A DNA stretch of 23,331 bases from the NCBI RefSeq assembly GCF_001889065.1, contig NZ_LWHB01000031.1, positions 1-23,331 of the forward strand. The letters are read 5' to 3'. Position 1 is the stretch's first letter. Each line of letters begins with the position of its first letter. The translations under genes were made by a program, and so were the position numbers. This DNA is from Suttonella ornithocola (lineage in GTDB: Bacteria; Pseudomonadota; Gammaproteobacteria; Cardiobacteriales; Cardiobacteriaceae). Shown one piece after another: positions 7,557 through 15,427 of the stretch. The notes under the pieces were generated by a model, which was not told the origin of the DNA, ran no database searches, and saw only the letters and a program-made list of their open reading frames with translations.

Positions 7557-8290
7557 GTAAGGCTCCTTTTTTGTAACCACCAATGGGTTAAAGTTTCAAT
7601 CAATGCTATTTCATCTGCTTGTGGCACGGTCAAAACAGTTTCGAAACCGAGTTTACGTGCTGCGCAAGAAATTCTTTCGCTAAAGGTTAGCATACAGGTA
7701 TTGCATTGTAGCAGGTTAAGAGGCGTTTGCGGGGTTATTTCTATTAGATTATTTAGCGTTTGCTGACTGGCGATAACTAAGGCATCAAAAGTTTTGGTTA
7801 TCGGGAATGTCCAATGAGTACTGGGGTTATATCGCGCATAATTATAAAGATATGACGTTTTTGGATTATTTTTTACTAAATTTTGATATAAGTAAGTTCG
7901 CCCATTCGGCGCAGCAATAATAAGAATGTTTTTTTGTATTGGCTGAAAAATAGACAACAAGCTTTCTGATGTATAAGGAGGAGGTGCTGTAATAACGGGA
8001 ACTATTCGAGATGTTTTAAGTGCCTTTTCTGTTGCTTTGCCAATAGCTATCGCTTTTGCAGTATAAATATGCTCAAAAGGAAAATATTTTACGGCATTTA
8101 CACTAGTAAAAATAAGATAGTCCGCTTCTTGTAAGGTTTGTATATCTTGCAGCGAAAGCTCTAATGCGTGTGTATCCATCAAAGGATAAGAGTAGGCGTT
8201 TCCACCTAATAATTCGATTTGTTTTTCAAATCTAAGGTAGTGTGAGTAAGCACGTGTGTATAGCACATGACAGTTGGAAAGCGGTCGCAT
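7553..8290 (-). CDS. hemD: Uroporphyrinogen-III synthase HemD
   Basis: HemD closes and inverts ring D of hydroxymethylbilane to make uroporphyrinogen III, the branch point to heme, siroheme and cobalamin. The 245-aa length is typical. Motifs include VLYTRA near the N-terminus, the conserved YLIFTSVNAVKYF segment, IIAAPNGRTYL in the second lobe and DALVIASQQTLNNL. Sequence conservation in this family is low, and the call is strengthened by the hemX and hemY genes that follow. It starts 15 bases after the mevalonate kinase stop, so it appears to depend on the mva promoter. hemC, the usual upstream neighbour, is not in the window. Confidence 0.9.
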   Translation of the reverse strand: MRPLSNCHVLYTRAYSHYLRFEKQIELLGGNAYSYPLMDTHALELSLQDIQTLQEADYLIFTSVNAVKYFPFEHIYTAKAIAIGKATEKALKTSRIVPVITAPPPYTSESLLSIFQPIQKNILIIAAPNGRTYLYQNLVKNNPKTSYLYNYARYNPSTHWTFPITKTFDALVIASQQTLNNLIEITPQTPLNLLQCNTCMLTFSERISCAARKLGFETVLTVPQADEIALIETLTHWWLQKRSLT

Positions 8291-8305
8291 ACTTCTAAAA
8301 ATATT

Positions 8306-9355
8306 TTATGTGATAAGTTCCGCACCATTAGGTGCAATGACCAAAGGATCAAGGTTAGGAATAATGGTTTTTAAATGTTCAACTTCTGGATGATATATCA
8401 ATAGCATTCCTGCATTTTGACCTAAATGTGCGCCTGCACCACTAATTTTAGCTGCGCCACCATGCTCTTCAATTTTTTCAATAAGCTTTTGTGTAGCGAC
8501 TGGAACAACACCAGTTCGACAAAGTAATTGATGATTCTCCTTTATGATAGGAATAGGATTTTTCTGAGACTGCAACGCTTCGCATAATTCTAAAGTAATT
8601 GCTTGAAAAGCCTCCCAGAGCTTTTGGTCATGAGCATGGTTAACACGAACATAGTTGACGACTTCTCCTGTACTAACGCAGGGGATGCCTTGTAAATAGC
8701 TATACCAATGTGGAGATAGCGAAATTTTTATTGGTATAGGCTGATGATTAGATAAAAGGTGAATATTGCCATAAGTTACCGCAGTTGCATCTATTGCGCT
8801 ACCTTTTCCATGCTGTAAACGTTCACAAAAACGAATACGTTCAAACCGTTGCTCTAAGCTAAGCGGATGATTTAATAAGGACTCGTATAAAACTATTGTG
8901 GCTGCAATTGCAGCAGCAGATGAGCCCATTCCAGCACCTAAAGGTAGCTCAGAGTTGGTCTGTAATTTTCCTGGATTAGGGAGAGGAAAGCGCGTTCTTG
9001 GTCCAGGAACAGGGATATGTTGAGCAAAGTTAGCTAAAGTATAGATGATAAGGTCTTCTGGTCTATTTAATATATTTTGAACAGGGCGTTGTCCATTTAA
9101 AAATTGTTCAAAGCGCTGATCTAACTTTTGTTTTAAGGTACTTAATCCTCTTAAAGGATATTCCGCAATATGTGGAAAATGTTCAATAAAAGTATGAATA
9201 CTATGTGTATTTGAAAGTGGCGTAAATCCGACTGTTGTATAGCGTGCAATTGCAGCGACAATCGCTGGCGCACCGTATACAATACTATGTTCACCGCTAA
9301 AAATGAGTTTTCCGGGGCTGTGCGCTTTTACAATGACGTTATCTATACTATTCAT
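8306..9355 (-). CDS. mvk: Mevalonate kinase (GHMP kinase family)
   Basis: The enzyme phosphorylates mevalonate with ATP to phosphomevalonate. The protein has 349 aa. The N-terminal motif PGKLIFSGEHSIVYGAPA (Lys16, Glu22) is typical of mevalonate kinase. The ATP-binding GHMP motif LPLGAGMGSSAAA is at 137-149 and the catalytic Asp189 lies in KGSAIDATAVTYG. Motif III is KISGAGAHLGQNAG (302-315), which lacks the glycine run GAGGGG common in eukaryotic enzymes. The ATG at 9355 lies 9 bases after the mvaS stop, with only a weak ribosome binding site, suggesting translational coupling. Phosphomevalonate kinase is a related family, but the SGEHSIVYG signature favours mevalonate kinase. Confidence 0.9.
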   Translation of the reverse strand: MNSIDNVIVKAHSPGKLIFSGEHSIVYGAPAIVAAIARYTTVGFTPLSNTHSIHTFIEHFPHIAEYPLRGLSTLKQKLDQRFEQFLNGQRPVQNILNRPEDLIIYTLANFAQHIPVPGPRTRFPLPNPGKLQTNSELPLGAGMGSSAAAIAATIVLYESLLNHPLSLEQRFERIRFCERLQHGKGSAIDATAVTYGNIHLLSNHQPIPIKISLSPHWYSYLQGIPCVSTGEVVNYVRVNHAHDQKLWEAFQAITLELCEALQSQKNPIPIIKENHQLLCRTGVVPVATQKLIEKIEEHGGAAKISGAGAHLGQNAGMLLIYHPEVEHLKTIIPNLDPLVIAPNGAELIT

Positions 9356-9364
9356 TGAGAATCA

Positions 9365-10522
9365 TTATTTACAACATTGATATTGTCTTTTATGATTTTG
9401 AATTTCAACTAAGCGATATTCTCCTTTTGCTTGAGGAGTAATCAAAATATGTTCTGAAACTTGATATTCGGGACGATGCCAGTAATTTTCATAAGTTGAC
9501 AAGGTTAGAGGTTCTCTACGTTGTAAGAGTGCTTGATGATGCTTTTGATAACGGTATTGCTGATAATTTTCAGTAATTTGTAGCGTATAGTATTCAGCAA
9601 TGCAACCGCTGCCATAACTCATCATTCCAATATTACATCCCGCTAAATCTTCTTGATGATCTAAAGCAGAAATTAAACTTAGATATAAGGACGCAGTGTA
9701 ACTATTACCAATCAATCGATTGTAATGTGTACCATCAATAAAAGTTGATAAATCTGCTTCTATACCAGCTGCGCGTGCTAACTTTTGGTGTGCTTTTAAT
9801 CCCATCTTAGTAAAAGGTAAATGGTAGCAATGTTGAGCCAGTTCAGAAAATGGGATACCGCCTTTATTAATATAGTCTTTCCAAGCATTTTCTGCCGCTT
9901 TAAGATAAATTTGAGTACTTAATTTTCCGTCTACTAGAGGTGTACTACGGTGATTAGGACGCCAAAAATCCATAACATCTTCTGTATAAAGTCCAGAAAA
10001 AGGATTTAAGATGGCGGTACGTGGGTTGGCGCTAATTAACATAGCAACAGCAGCAGCCCCTTGTGTCGCTTCAGCAGGCGTATGAAGGTCATAGCGAGCA
10101 ATATCACTAGCAATAAGCAAAACTTTTTTTTCTGGATAAGCAGCTGTATAAGCGCAAGCAAACTGAAGTCCGGCAGTCGCGCTGTAGCAAGCTTGTTTTA
10201 ATTCTATCGCACGAATGTTTTTAGGCAGGTTAAGTAATTGTTGGACATAAATAGCAGCTGCTTTAGACTGATCAATACTGCTTTCTGTCGCCATAATTAA
10301 TGTATCAATATTAGAGGTGTCTTCATCTTCCAATAGGGTAGCAGCCGCATTAGCAGCCATTGTCACGATATCTTCATCATGAGAGGCGACAGAAAACGCA
10401 TCTTGTCCAATGCCTGTTTGATATTTCGCAGGATCAATATTATCTCGCTTAGCTAAGGTAGAAAGATCTATAAAATGAGCTGGTGTATAAAAAGTGAGTT
10501 TATCAATACCTGTAGATATCAT
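9365..10522 (-). CDS. mvaS: Hydroxymethylglutaryl-CoA synthase MvaS
   Basis: MvaS condenses acetyl-CoA with acetoacetyl-CoA to HMG-CoA, the entry step of the mevalonate pathway. The protein has 385 aa, normal for bacterial enzymes. The catalytic triad is in the expected places: Glu80 (MATESSIDQSK), Cys112 (LKQACYSATAG) and His234 (CYHLPFTKMG). The thiolase-fold C-terminal motif MMSYGSGCIAEYY is present. Its ATG overlaps the fni stop as ATGA, so the two are probably translationally coupled. The frame is intact across an A8 tract coding EKK near residue 132. Confidence 0.95.
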   Translation of the reverse strand: MISTGIDKLTFYTPAHFIDLSTLAKRDNIDPAKYQTGIGQDAFSVASHDEDIVTMAANAAATLLEDEDTSNIDTLIMATESSIDQSKAAAIYVQQLLNLPKNIRAIELKQACYSATAGLQFACAYTAAYPEKKVLLIASDIARYDLHTPAEATQGAAAVAMLISANPRTAILNPFSGLYTEDVMDFWRPNHRSTPLVDGKLSTQIYLKAAENAWKDYINKGGIPFSELAQHCYHLPFTKMGLKAHQKLARAAGIEADLSTFIDGTHYNRLIGNSYTASLYLSLISALDHQEDLAGCNIGMMSYGSGCIAEYYTLQITENYQQYRYQKHHQALLQRREPLTLSTYENYWHRPEYQVSEHILITPQAKGEYRLVEIQNHKRQYQCCK

Positions 10523-11556
10523 AGGGATGTTGCCTCAAAAATATATTTTTTATTGCCACGTAATTGGTCGTTATTTGGACAGCCCATAAGAAATAGGGCA
10601 GTGCGATATTCTTTATGACGTTGCTGAATGAGCTTAATGACCGCTTCAGCACTCTCTTGTGCTGCTGATAAAAAGGGGGCTGCAATACCACAAAGCTGAG
10701 CGCCTAAAGCGATAGCTTTTGCCATGTCTATTCCTGTTCTTATTCCGCCACTAGCAATGAGCGTAATATCAGGATAATGTTGATAGGCAGTTAAAAGCGA
10801 TTGTGCGGTTGTTAATCCCCAATCTTGAAATAATAAGCCTAAGCTATCTTTACTTCTACGTCGATGATGCTCTATTCTGCTCCATGATGTGCCACCGCGA
10901 CCAGCAATATCAAAAATTCGAATGCCTGCTTTCATTCCAAGTTCAATATCTGCCGGGGATAATCCGCATCCTACCTCTTTTAGCAAAACGGGAACGCTTA
11001 GTTCTCTATGAATTTGTGCAATTTTTTCTGTTAATCCAGAAAAATTGGTATCTCCCTCTGGTTGAATCGCTTCTTGAAGGGGATTGAGATGAAAGTACAA
11101 GCCATCCGCATTTAAAGTTTCAACAGCTAATCGACATTCTTTTATGCCAAAACCTGTATTTAATTGTACTGCTCCAAGATTACTGAGTAATACAGTAGTT
11201 GGTGCATATTCTCTTAACGAAAAACTTTCCTTTGCTGCCTTTTCTCGTATCATTATTCGTTGAGAACCTACGGCAAGTGCCACTTGACAGGTTTCTGCTG
11301 CAATCGCTAAATTTTTATTGATTTTTCTAATACGATCGTCATCTCCTCCAGTCATAGAAGAAATAATTAAAGGAAATGATAGCGTTTTACCCAAAAAACT
11401 ACATTTTGTATCAATATCTGATAGGTCAATTTCTGGTAAAGCTCGATGAATAAGTTGAATATGGTCAAAACCATTGTCAAAACGCTCAATCTCAGGATCT
11501 TTAGTAACAATATCTATATGTTCTATTTTCCGATTATTGATGATGCTATTACTCAT
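10519..11556 (-). CDS. fni: Isopentenyl-diphosphate isomerase, type 2 (FMN-dependent)
   Basis: This enzyme interconverts isopentenyl and dimethylallyl diphosphate using reduced FMN and Mg2+. The 345-aa protein shows the family marks in order: RKIEHI (9-14), SSMTGG (66-71), HLNPLQEAIQPEG (156-168) with Gln161 and the metal ligand Glu162, Lys193 in LLKEVGCG, and RGGTSW (220-225) for flavin/phosphate binding. IASGGIRTG follows near the C-terminus. I chose the ATG at 11556, which overlaps the mvaA stop as ATGA and has GGAG upstream. A longer in-frame reading from 11655 would lie wholly inside mvaA. The type 2 enzyme is unrelated to the Nudix-type Idi. Confidence 0.95.
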   Translation of the reverse strand: MSNSIINNRKIEHIDIVTKDPEIERFDNGFDHIQLIHRALPEIDLSDIDTKCSFLGKTLSFPLIISSMTGGDDDRIRKINKNLAIAAETCQVALAVGSQRIMIREKAAKESFSLREYAPTTVLLSNLGAVQLNTGFGIKECRLAVETLNADGLYFHLNPLQEAIQPEGDTNFSGLTEKIAQIHRELSVPVLLKEVGCGLSPADIELGMKAGIRIFDIAGRGGTSWSRIEHHRRRSKDSLGLLFQDWGLTTAQSLLTAYQHYPDITLIASGGIRTGIDMAKAIALGAQLCGIAAPFLSAAQESAEAVIKLIQQRHKEYRTALFLMGCPNNDQLRGNKKYIFEATSL

Positions 11557-12605
11557 CCACGACGCTCCATTGCAATATGGGCTCGCATAAGCTCTCCTGG
11601 ATTTGTTTGAGCTGCTAATAAGGAAAGCTCGCCACATAAAACAATTGCCACACAAATTGCTGCTAAGCGATTAGCATTTTCCCCAGCTATCCGCTCTTCT
11701 CTACAACCTAATTTTATTAAATGTTCTTCAATAGTAGAGAGTTGTTCGCCTTTTCCATTCCCGACTGTTCCCACGATAAGATTCGGTAAACTACAACTAA
11801 AATAAAGATCACCATTCCGATTTTCAGTATGTACGATACCTTGCGAACCCTCAATAATATTAGCGGCATCTTGTCCAGTGGCTAAATAAAAAGCTAATAG
11901 CATATTGGCAAAATGCGCATTGGCGCTACGAATGCTACCTGCTAGATTGCTTCCAATATGATTTTTACGTGTATTCAACAAAACCATTTTTTCAGCATCT
12001 GTACGTAGGAATCGAGAAAGAATTTTCTCAGGGATACACATTTCTGCAACAACCCGTTTTCCCCGTCCTAAAATACCATTTACAGCACTCGCTTTTTTAT
12101 CAATACAATAATTTCCTGAAATTGAACCATATTTTAGTTGAGTGTATTGAGCAAGCAAATAAGCAATCAAAGCATCTGCGGCTTTTGTTGCCATATTATG
12201 ACCAGAAGCATCTCCGGTATGAAATGCAAACCTGAGAAATAAAAGATTTCCAACGATTTCATGATGTATTTCGATTAGCTCTGCAAATCTACTGGTTTGG
12301 CTAACAACTTCCTGAAGTTTATTTTTTTCTAAAAGGATAGATTGTGCAATCTGATGAGCCTGAGCAGCGCTTGTAACATCAAAAATGACCGAGCGCGTCA
12401 TTCTTGCATCTAAAAGTGTAACGATAATACCCTCATCAAGTTGACGGGAAACTTTAGCGCCTCGACCACAAGAAGGCCAAAGCGGCGTTTCATAAGTAGC
12501 CAGTGGCGCATATATTTCTTCGTTATTAATGACATTACCTGTAATTTTAATGGGGCCAATCCATTGGGTTGGGATAGGTGTGTAATGTATGGCTGATTTA
12601 GACAT
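11553..12605 (-). CDS. mvaA: Hydroxymethylglutaryl-CoA reductase, class I-like
   Basis: The enzyme reduces HMG-CoA to mevalonate. It has 350 aa, that is a bare catalytic domain without a membrane anchor. Motifs follow the class I (eukaryote/archaea) pattern more than the Pseudomonas class II pattern: GNYCIDKKASAVNGILGRGK (catalytic Lys171), GSNLAGSIRSANAHFAN, ATGQDAANIIEG (Asp246), LPNLIVGTVGNG, and a C-terminal LMRAHIAMERRG whose His343 fits the catalytic His. Glu39 in ATYETPLWPSCGRG matches the catalytic Glu loop. The ATG at 12605 is preferred over a TTG two codons earlier. It is the first gene of the operon, 25 nt after a predicted transcription start. Confidence 0.92.
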   Translation of the reverse strand: MSKSAIHYTPIPTQWIGPIKITGNVINNEEIYAPLATYETPLWPSCGRGAKVSRQLDEGIIVTLLDARMTRSVIFDVTSAAQAHQIAQSILLEKNKLQEVVSQTSRFAELIEIHHEIVGNLLFLRFAFHTGDASGHNMATKAADALIAYLLAQYTQLKYGSISGNYCIDKKASAVNGILGRGKRVVAEMCIPEKILSRFLRTDAEKMVLLNTRKNHIGSNLAGSIRSANAHFANMLLAFYLATGQDAANIIEGSQGIVHTENRNGDLYFSCSLPNLIVGTVGNGKGEQLSTIEEHLIKLGCREERIAGENANRLAAICVAIVLCGELSLLAAQTNPGELMRAHIAMERRG

Positions 12606-12635
12606 AATCAAAATTAAAATTCAAAGATACTCGTC

Positions 12636-12644
12636 AGTATAGCA
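12636..12644 (-). promoter_or_regulatory. Extended -10 promoter of the mva-hem operon
   Basis: On the minus strand TGC-TATACT forms an extended -10 about 31 nt before the mvaA ATG. No good -35 is visible at 17 bp, which is common for extended -10 promoters. The same AATGCTATACT core occurs on the opposite strand for the divergent gene. Confidence 0.6.
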
Positions 12645-12727
12645 TTTTAAACAGAATATTTAGTATGTCTTAAATGGTAGATATGAACGATACAGCTTAG
12701 ATTTTAGATGAATGCCATAAAAGGGAA

Positions 12728-12736
12728 TGCTATACT
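12728..12736 (+). promoter_or_regulatory. Extended -10 promoter of the lipoprotein-metF-murJ-tamAB genes
   Basis: TGC-TATACT on the plus strand lies 31 nt before the lipoprotein ATG. A convincing -35 is not seen. It mirrors the promoter for mvaA, with about 80 bp between the two divergent -10 elements. Confidence 0.55.
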
Positions 12737-12767
12737 TTAGCCATTAATGACATTACGGACACAAATA

Positions 12768-13004
12768 ATGAAGAAAATACATTGGCTTTTTCCTTTGATG
12801 GTTTTCTTAACTGCTTGCTCAATGGTAAATAGCAATCAAAAGCTCTACGAAGTCAGGATGATGAGCGGAGATTCGCTTTATGCAAAATCAAAACCCACTC
12901 TCGAAGAAGATGGATATTATCGATTTAACGACGTCAATAAACAAAGGTATATCATCAATAAAGACTTAGTCTTATTTATCGAGCCAACTACCTTTAAAAA
13001 ATAA
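12768..13004 (+). CDS. Small YgdI/YgdR-family lipoprotein
   Basis: A 78-aa precursor. MKKIHWLFPLMVFLTAC is a lipoprotein signal peptide with lipobox LTAC, so Cys would be lipidated after cleavage. The mature part, KLYEVRMMSGDSLYAKSKPT, then YYRFNDVNKQRYIINKDLV, resembles the DUF903 domain of E. coli YgdI/YgdR: a small SH3-like beta fold of unknown function. An upstream in-frame ATG at 12747 would put charged residues before the signal, so the ATG at 12768 is preferred. metF follows after 6 bases. Confidence 0.8.
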   Translation: MKKIHWLFPLMVFLTACSMVNSNQKLYEVRMMSGDSLYAKSKPTLEEDGYYRFNDVNKQRYIINKDLVLFIEPTTFKK

Positions 13005-13010
13005 TCTTTC

Positions 13011-13862
13011 ATGAACGAAAATAAATTACCAGTACGTGTAAGTTGTGAGTTTTTTCCAACAGCGACAGAAATTGGGGGCGAAAAGCTTGCACAAGTAAGA
13101 GATGAGCTTTCTGTATTTCAGTGTGAATATTACTCTGTCACTTATGGTGCAGGAGGAAGTACACAAGCGCGCACCATGCAATTAGTCAAACGTATTTGTG
13201 AGGAAAATGAACGCCCTGTTATGCCTCATTTAACATGTGTATCAGCGACACAAGCAATGTTAGAAGAGTTGCTTGATGACTACTACGCACTTGGAATACG
13301 CCATTTAATGGCATTACGTGGAGATATGCCTGCAGGAAGTTATTATATGGGAGAGCTTGCCGATGCGGCAGATTTGGTTCGTTTGGTTCGTTCTCGTTGG
13401 GGCGAGCAAGCAACCATTGTTGTCGCAGCTTATCCAGAAAAACATCCAAGAGCAAAAACACCTTACCAAGACTTGCAGCAATTTAAGAGAAAATGTGATG
13501 CAGGCGCAAATGAAGCCGTTACGCAATACTTTTTTAATGCAGATGCTTACTTTCGATTTAGAGATGAGGTTGCTGCTATAGGTGTTACACTGCCAATCGT
13601 ACCAGGTATTATGCCTATTACAAATTATGCTCAATTAGCGCGTTTCTCAGACGCGTGTGGCGCAGAAATCCCTCGCTGGATTCGAAAACGTTTAGAAGCC
13701 TATCAAAATGATGTTCAAAGTTTATGTGATTTTGGAGAAGAAGTCGTTGCTGTACTTTGTCAACGTCTTATCGAACAAGAAGCGCCAGGATTGCATTTTT
13801 ACAGCATGAATCGCTCGGATGCTATGCTCGGTATTGGTCGACGATTAGGCTGGATTAAATGA
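13011..13862 (+). CDS. metF: 5,10-methylenetetrahydrofolate reductase MetF
   Basis: MetF is the FAD enzyme that reduces methylene-THF to methyl-THF, the methyl donor for methionine synthesis. The protein has 283 aa, near the E. coli length of 296. The catalytic Glu13 sits in VSCEFFPT. SVTYGAGGST (42-51), HLTCVSAT (73-80), ALRGD (101-105, Asp105 near the flavin) and AAYPEKHP are all family motifs. It forms a single TIM barrel and no regulatory C-terminal domain is attached, as is normal for bacteria. The gene follows the lipoprotein gene by 6 bases and precedes murJ by 25, so it probably shares their transcript. No MetJ box or S-box riboswitch is apparent. Confidence 0.95.
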   Translation: MNENKLPVRVSCEFFPTATEIGGEKLAQVRDELSVFQCEYYSVTYGAGGSTQARTMQLVKRICEENERPVMPHLTCVSATQAMLEELLDDYYALGIRHLMALRGDMPAGSYYMGELADAADLVRLVRSRWGEQATIVVAAYPEKHPRAKTPYQDLQQFKRKCDAGANEAVTQYFFNADAYFRFRDEVAAIGVTLPIVPGIMPITNYAQLARFSDACGAEIPRWIRKRLEAYQNDVQSLCDFGEEVVAVLCQRLIEQEAPGLHFYSMNRSDAMLGIGRRLGWIK

Positions 13863-13887
13863 TTTATATCATAGAGAAAAAATAAAT

Positions 13888-15425
13888 ATGGCAAAAACAA
13901 TGGGGCGGTCTTCTCTTGTCTTTGCCGCTATGACACTTATATCGCGTGCAATGGGTTTGCTACGCGATATTTTGATTGCTCGATACTTTGATTCAGTTAT
14001 TACCGATCCTTTTTTTGCAGCATTACGTATTCCAAATACTTTAAGACGTTTTTTTGCAGAAGGTGGCTTTGCAAATGCTTTTGTCCCTGTATTTTCAGCC
14101 ACGAGAACAGAGCATCCAGAAAAACTGAAAGACTTATTGCAGCATACAGCAGGAACCTTATTAGGCATTCTTATGCTGATTACATTCATTGGAATAGTAT
14201 TTTCTGGTGGAATTCTGTTTTTAGTCGCAAATGGCTTAATGGATAAGCCAGATCAATATTTTTTAGCAAATCAAATGCTAAAAATCATGTTTCCCTATAT
14301 TTTATTGATTTCTTTAACAGCAATGTGTGGTGGTATTTTAAATACCTATGGACGTTTTGCCATTCCAGCATTTACGCCCGTTTTACTTAATGTTGCTTTA
14401 ATTGCAGCCTGCTTCTGGCGTGCCCAACAAAACCATATAGATGGCTTATATGGCCTTGAATTAGCGTGGGCAGTTTTATTTGGCGGTATTTTACAATTAG
14501 GTTTACAACTTCCTTTTTTATGGCGGCTAGGTTTACTCGTTCGCCCCAAATGGGGATGGCAACACTCAGGTGTGAGAAAGATTATTTGCTTAATGATTCC
14601 AACATTATTCGGTTCTTCTGTGGGACAATTAACTATTTTGGTCAATACCTTCCTCGCTTCTCATTTAGTCACGGGAAGTATTTCTTGGCTTTATTACTCA
14701 GATAGAATAGTTGAATTACCAATAGCACTTATTGGAGTAGCCTTAGGTACCGTCATCTTACCGAAATTGAGTGCCTTAAAATCTTCTGAAAATGAAAAAA
14801 AATTTGTTTATACCTTGATTGGGCGATGCGTTGGGGGATTTTGGTTGGCGCAGCTGCTTCTACAGGGCTAGTAATATTAGCACCATCAATTTTAATGACT
14901 TTATTTTTTGGTGGTCGTTTTGCATTAGAAGATGTTTGGATGACTACCTTAAGTTTACGAGCTTATGCTGTTGCAGTTTTATTCCTAATTTTAGTTAAAA
15001 TTCTAGCGCCTGCTTTTTATGCACGACAAGATACAAAAACTCCCGTACGTGCAGGAATTATTGCAATGCTAATCAATATTGTTGTCGCACTTATTCTTAG
15101 CCGATTCTGTGGACATGTTGGTTTGGCTGCTGCTAGTACGATTGCGGCCTTAGTAAATGTAAGTTTACTGTTTTACTATTTGCGAATAAGTAACATCAAA
15201 ATAAAAACAGTTTCTTTATGGTTTTTAATTCGTATAGTTGTTGCCAATATAGCAATGGCAATAGTACTAACTTATTTACAAGGAAATCTTGAACAATGGA
15301 CAACATGGACAAGATTATCACAAATTGGGCATCTATTACTTTTGGTCAGTATTGGCGCAATGGTTTATTTTGCTGCCTTGTATGCTTTAGGATTAAGAGC
15401 AAACAGTTTCAAATTAGGAGAATAA
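13888..15425 (+). pseudogene. murJ: Lipid II flippase MurJ, reading frame broken once
   Basis: MurJ flips lipid II across the inner membrane for peptidoglycan synthesis and is essential in E. coli. Frame 1 starts MAKTMGRSSLVFAAMTLISR, with the MOP-superfamily signature RDILIARYFD and FRIPN-like LRIPNTLRRFFAEGGFANAF. It runs out of register after ENEKKFVYTL and stops at 14871. The protein resumes in another frame as LDWAMRWGILVGAAAS... with APAFYARQDTKTPV, ending at 15425. One missing base restores about 512 aa, equal to E. coli MurJ. The break lies either in the A8 run at 14795-14802 (one A short) or at TTGATTGG near 14817 (one G short). All conserved segments remain, so sequencing error, transcriptional slippage or very recent loss are all possible. 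Confidence 0.85.
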
Positions 15426-15427
15426 AA

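Noticed and set aside
10519..11655. Longer fni reading starting at 11655
   Set aside because: The extra 33 codons lie entirely inside mvaA in another frame, and the conserved protein begins at the ATGA overlap at 11556.
11969..12235. 88-codon plus-strand frame antisense to mvaA
   Set aside because: It lies fully opposite a conserved gene, and its translation shows no family similarity.
12606..12767. Riboswitch or leader RNA in the mvaA-lipoprotein intergenic region
   Set aside because: Both predicted leaders are only about 25 nt, too short for a structured riboswitch.
13219..13634. Open frames on both strands inside metF
   Set aside because: They are shadows of the well-conserved metF gene, with no recognisable domain or ribosome binding site.
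14346..14645. Minus-strand frame antisense to murJ
   Set aside because: It is explained by the murJ coding sequence and has no supporting features.
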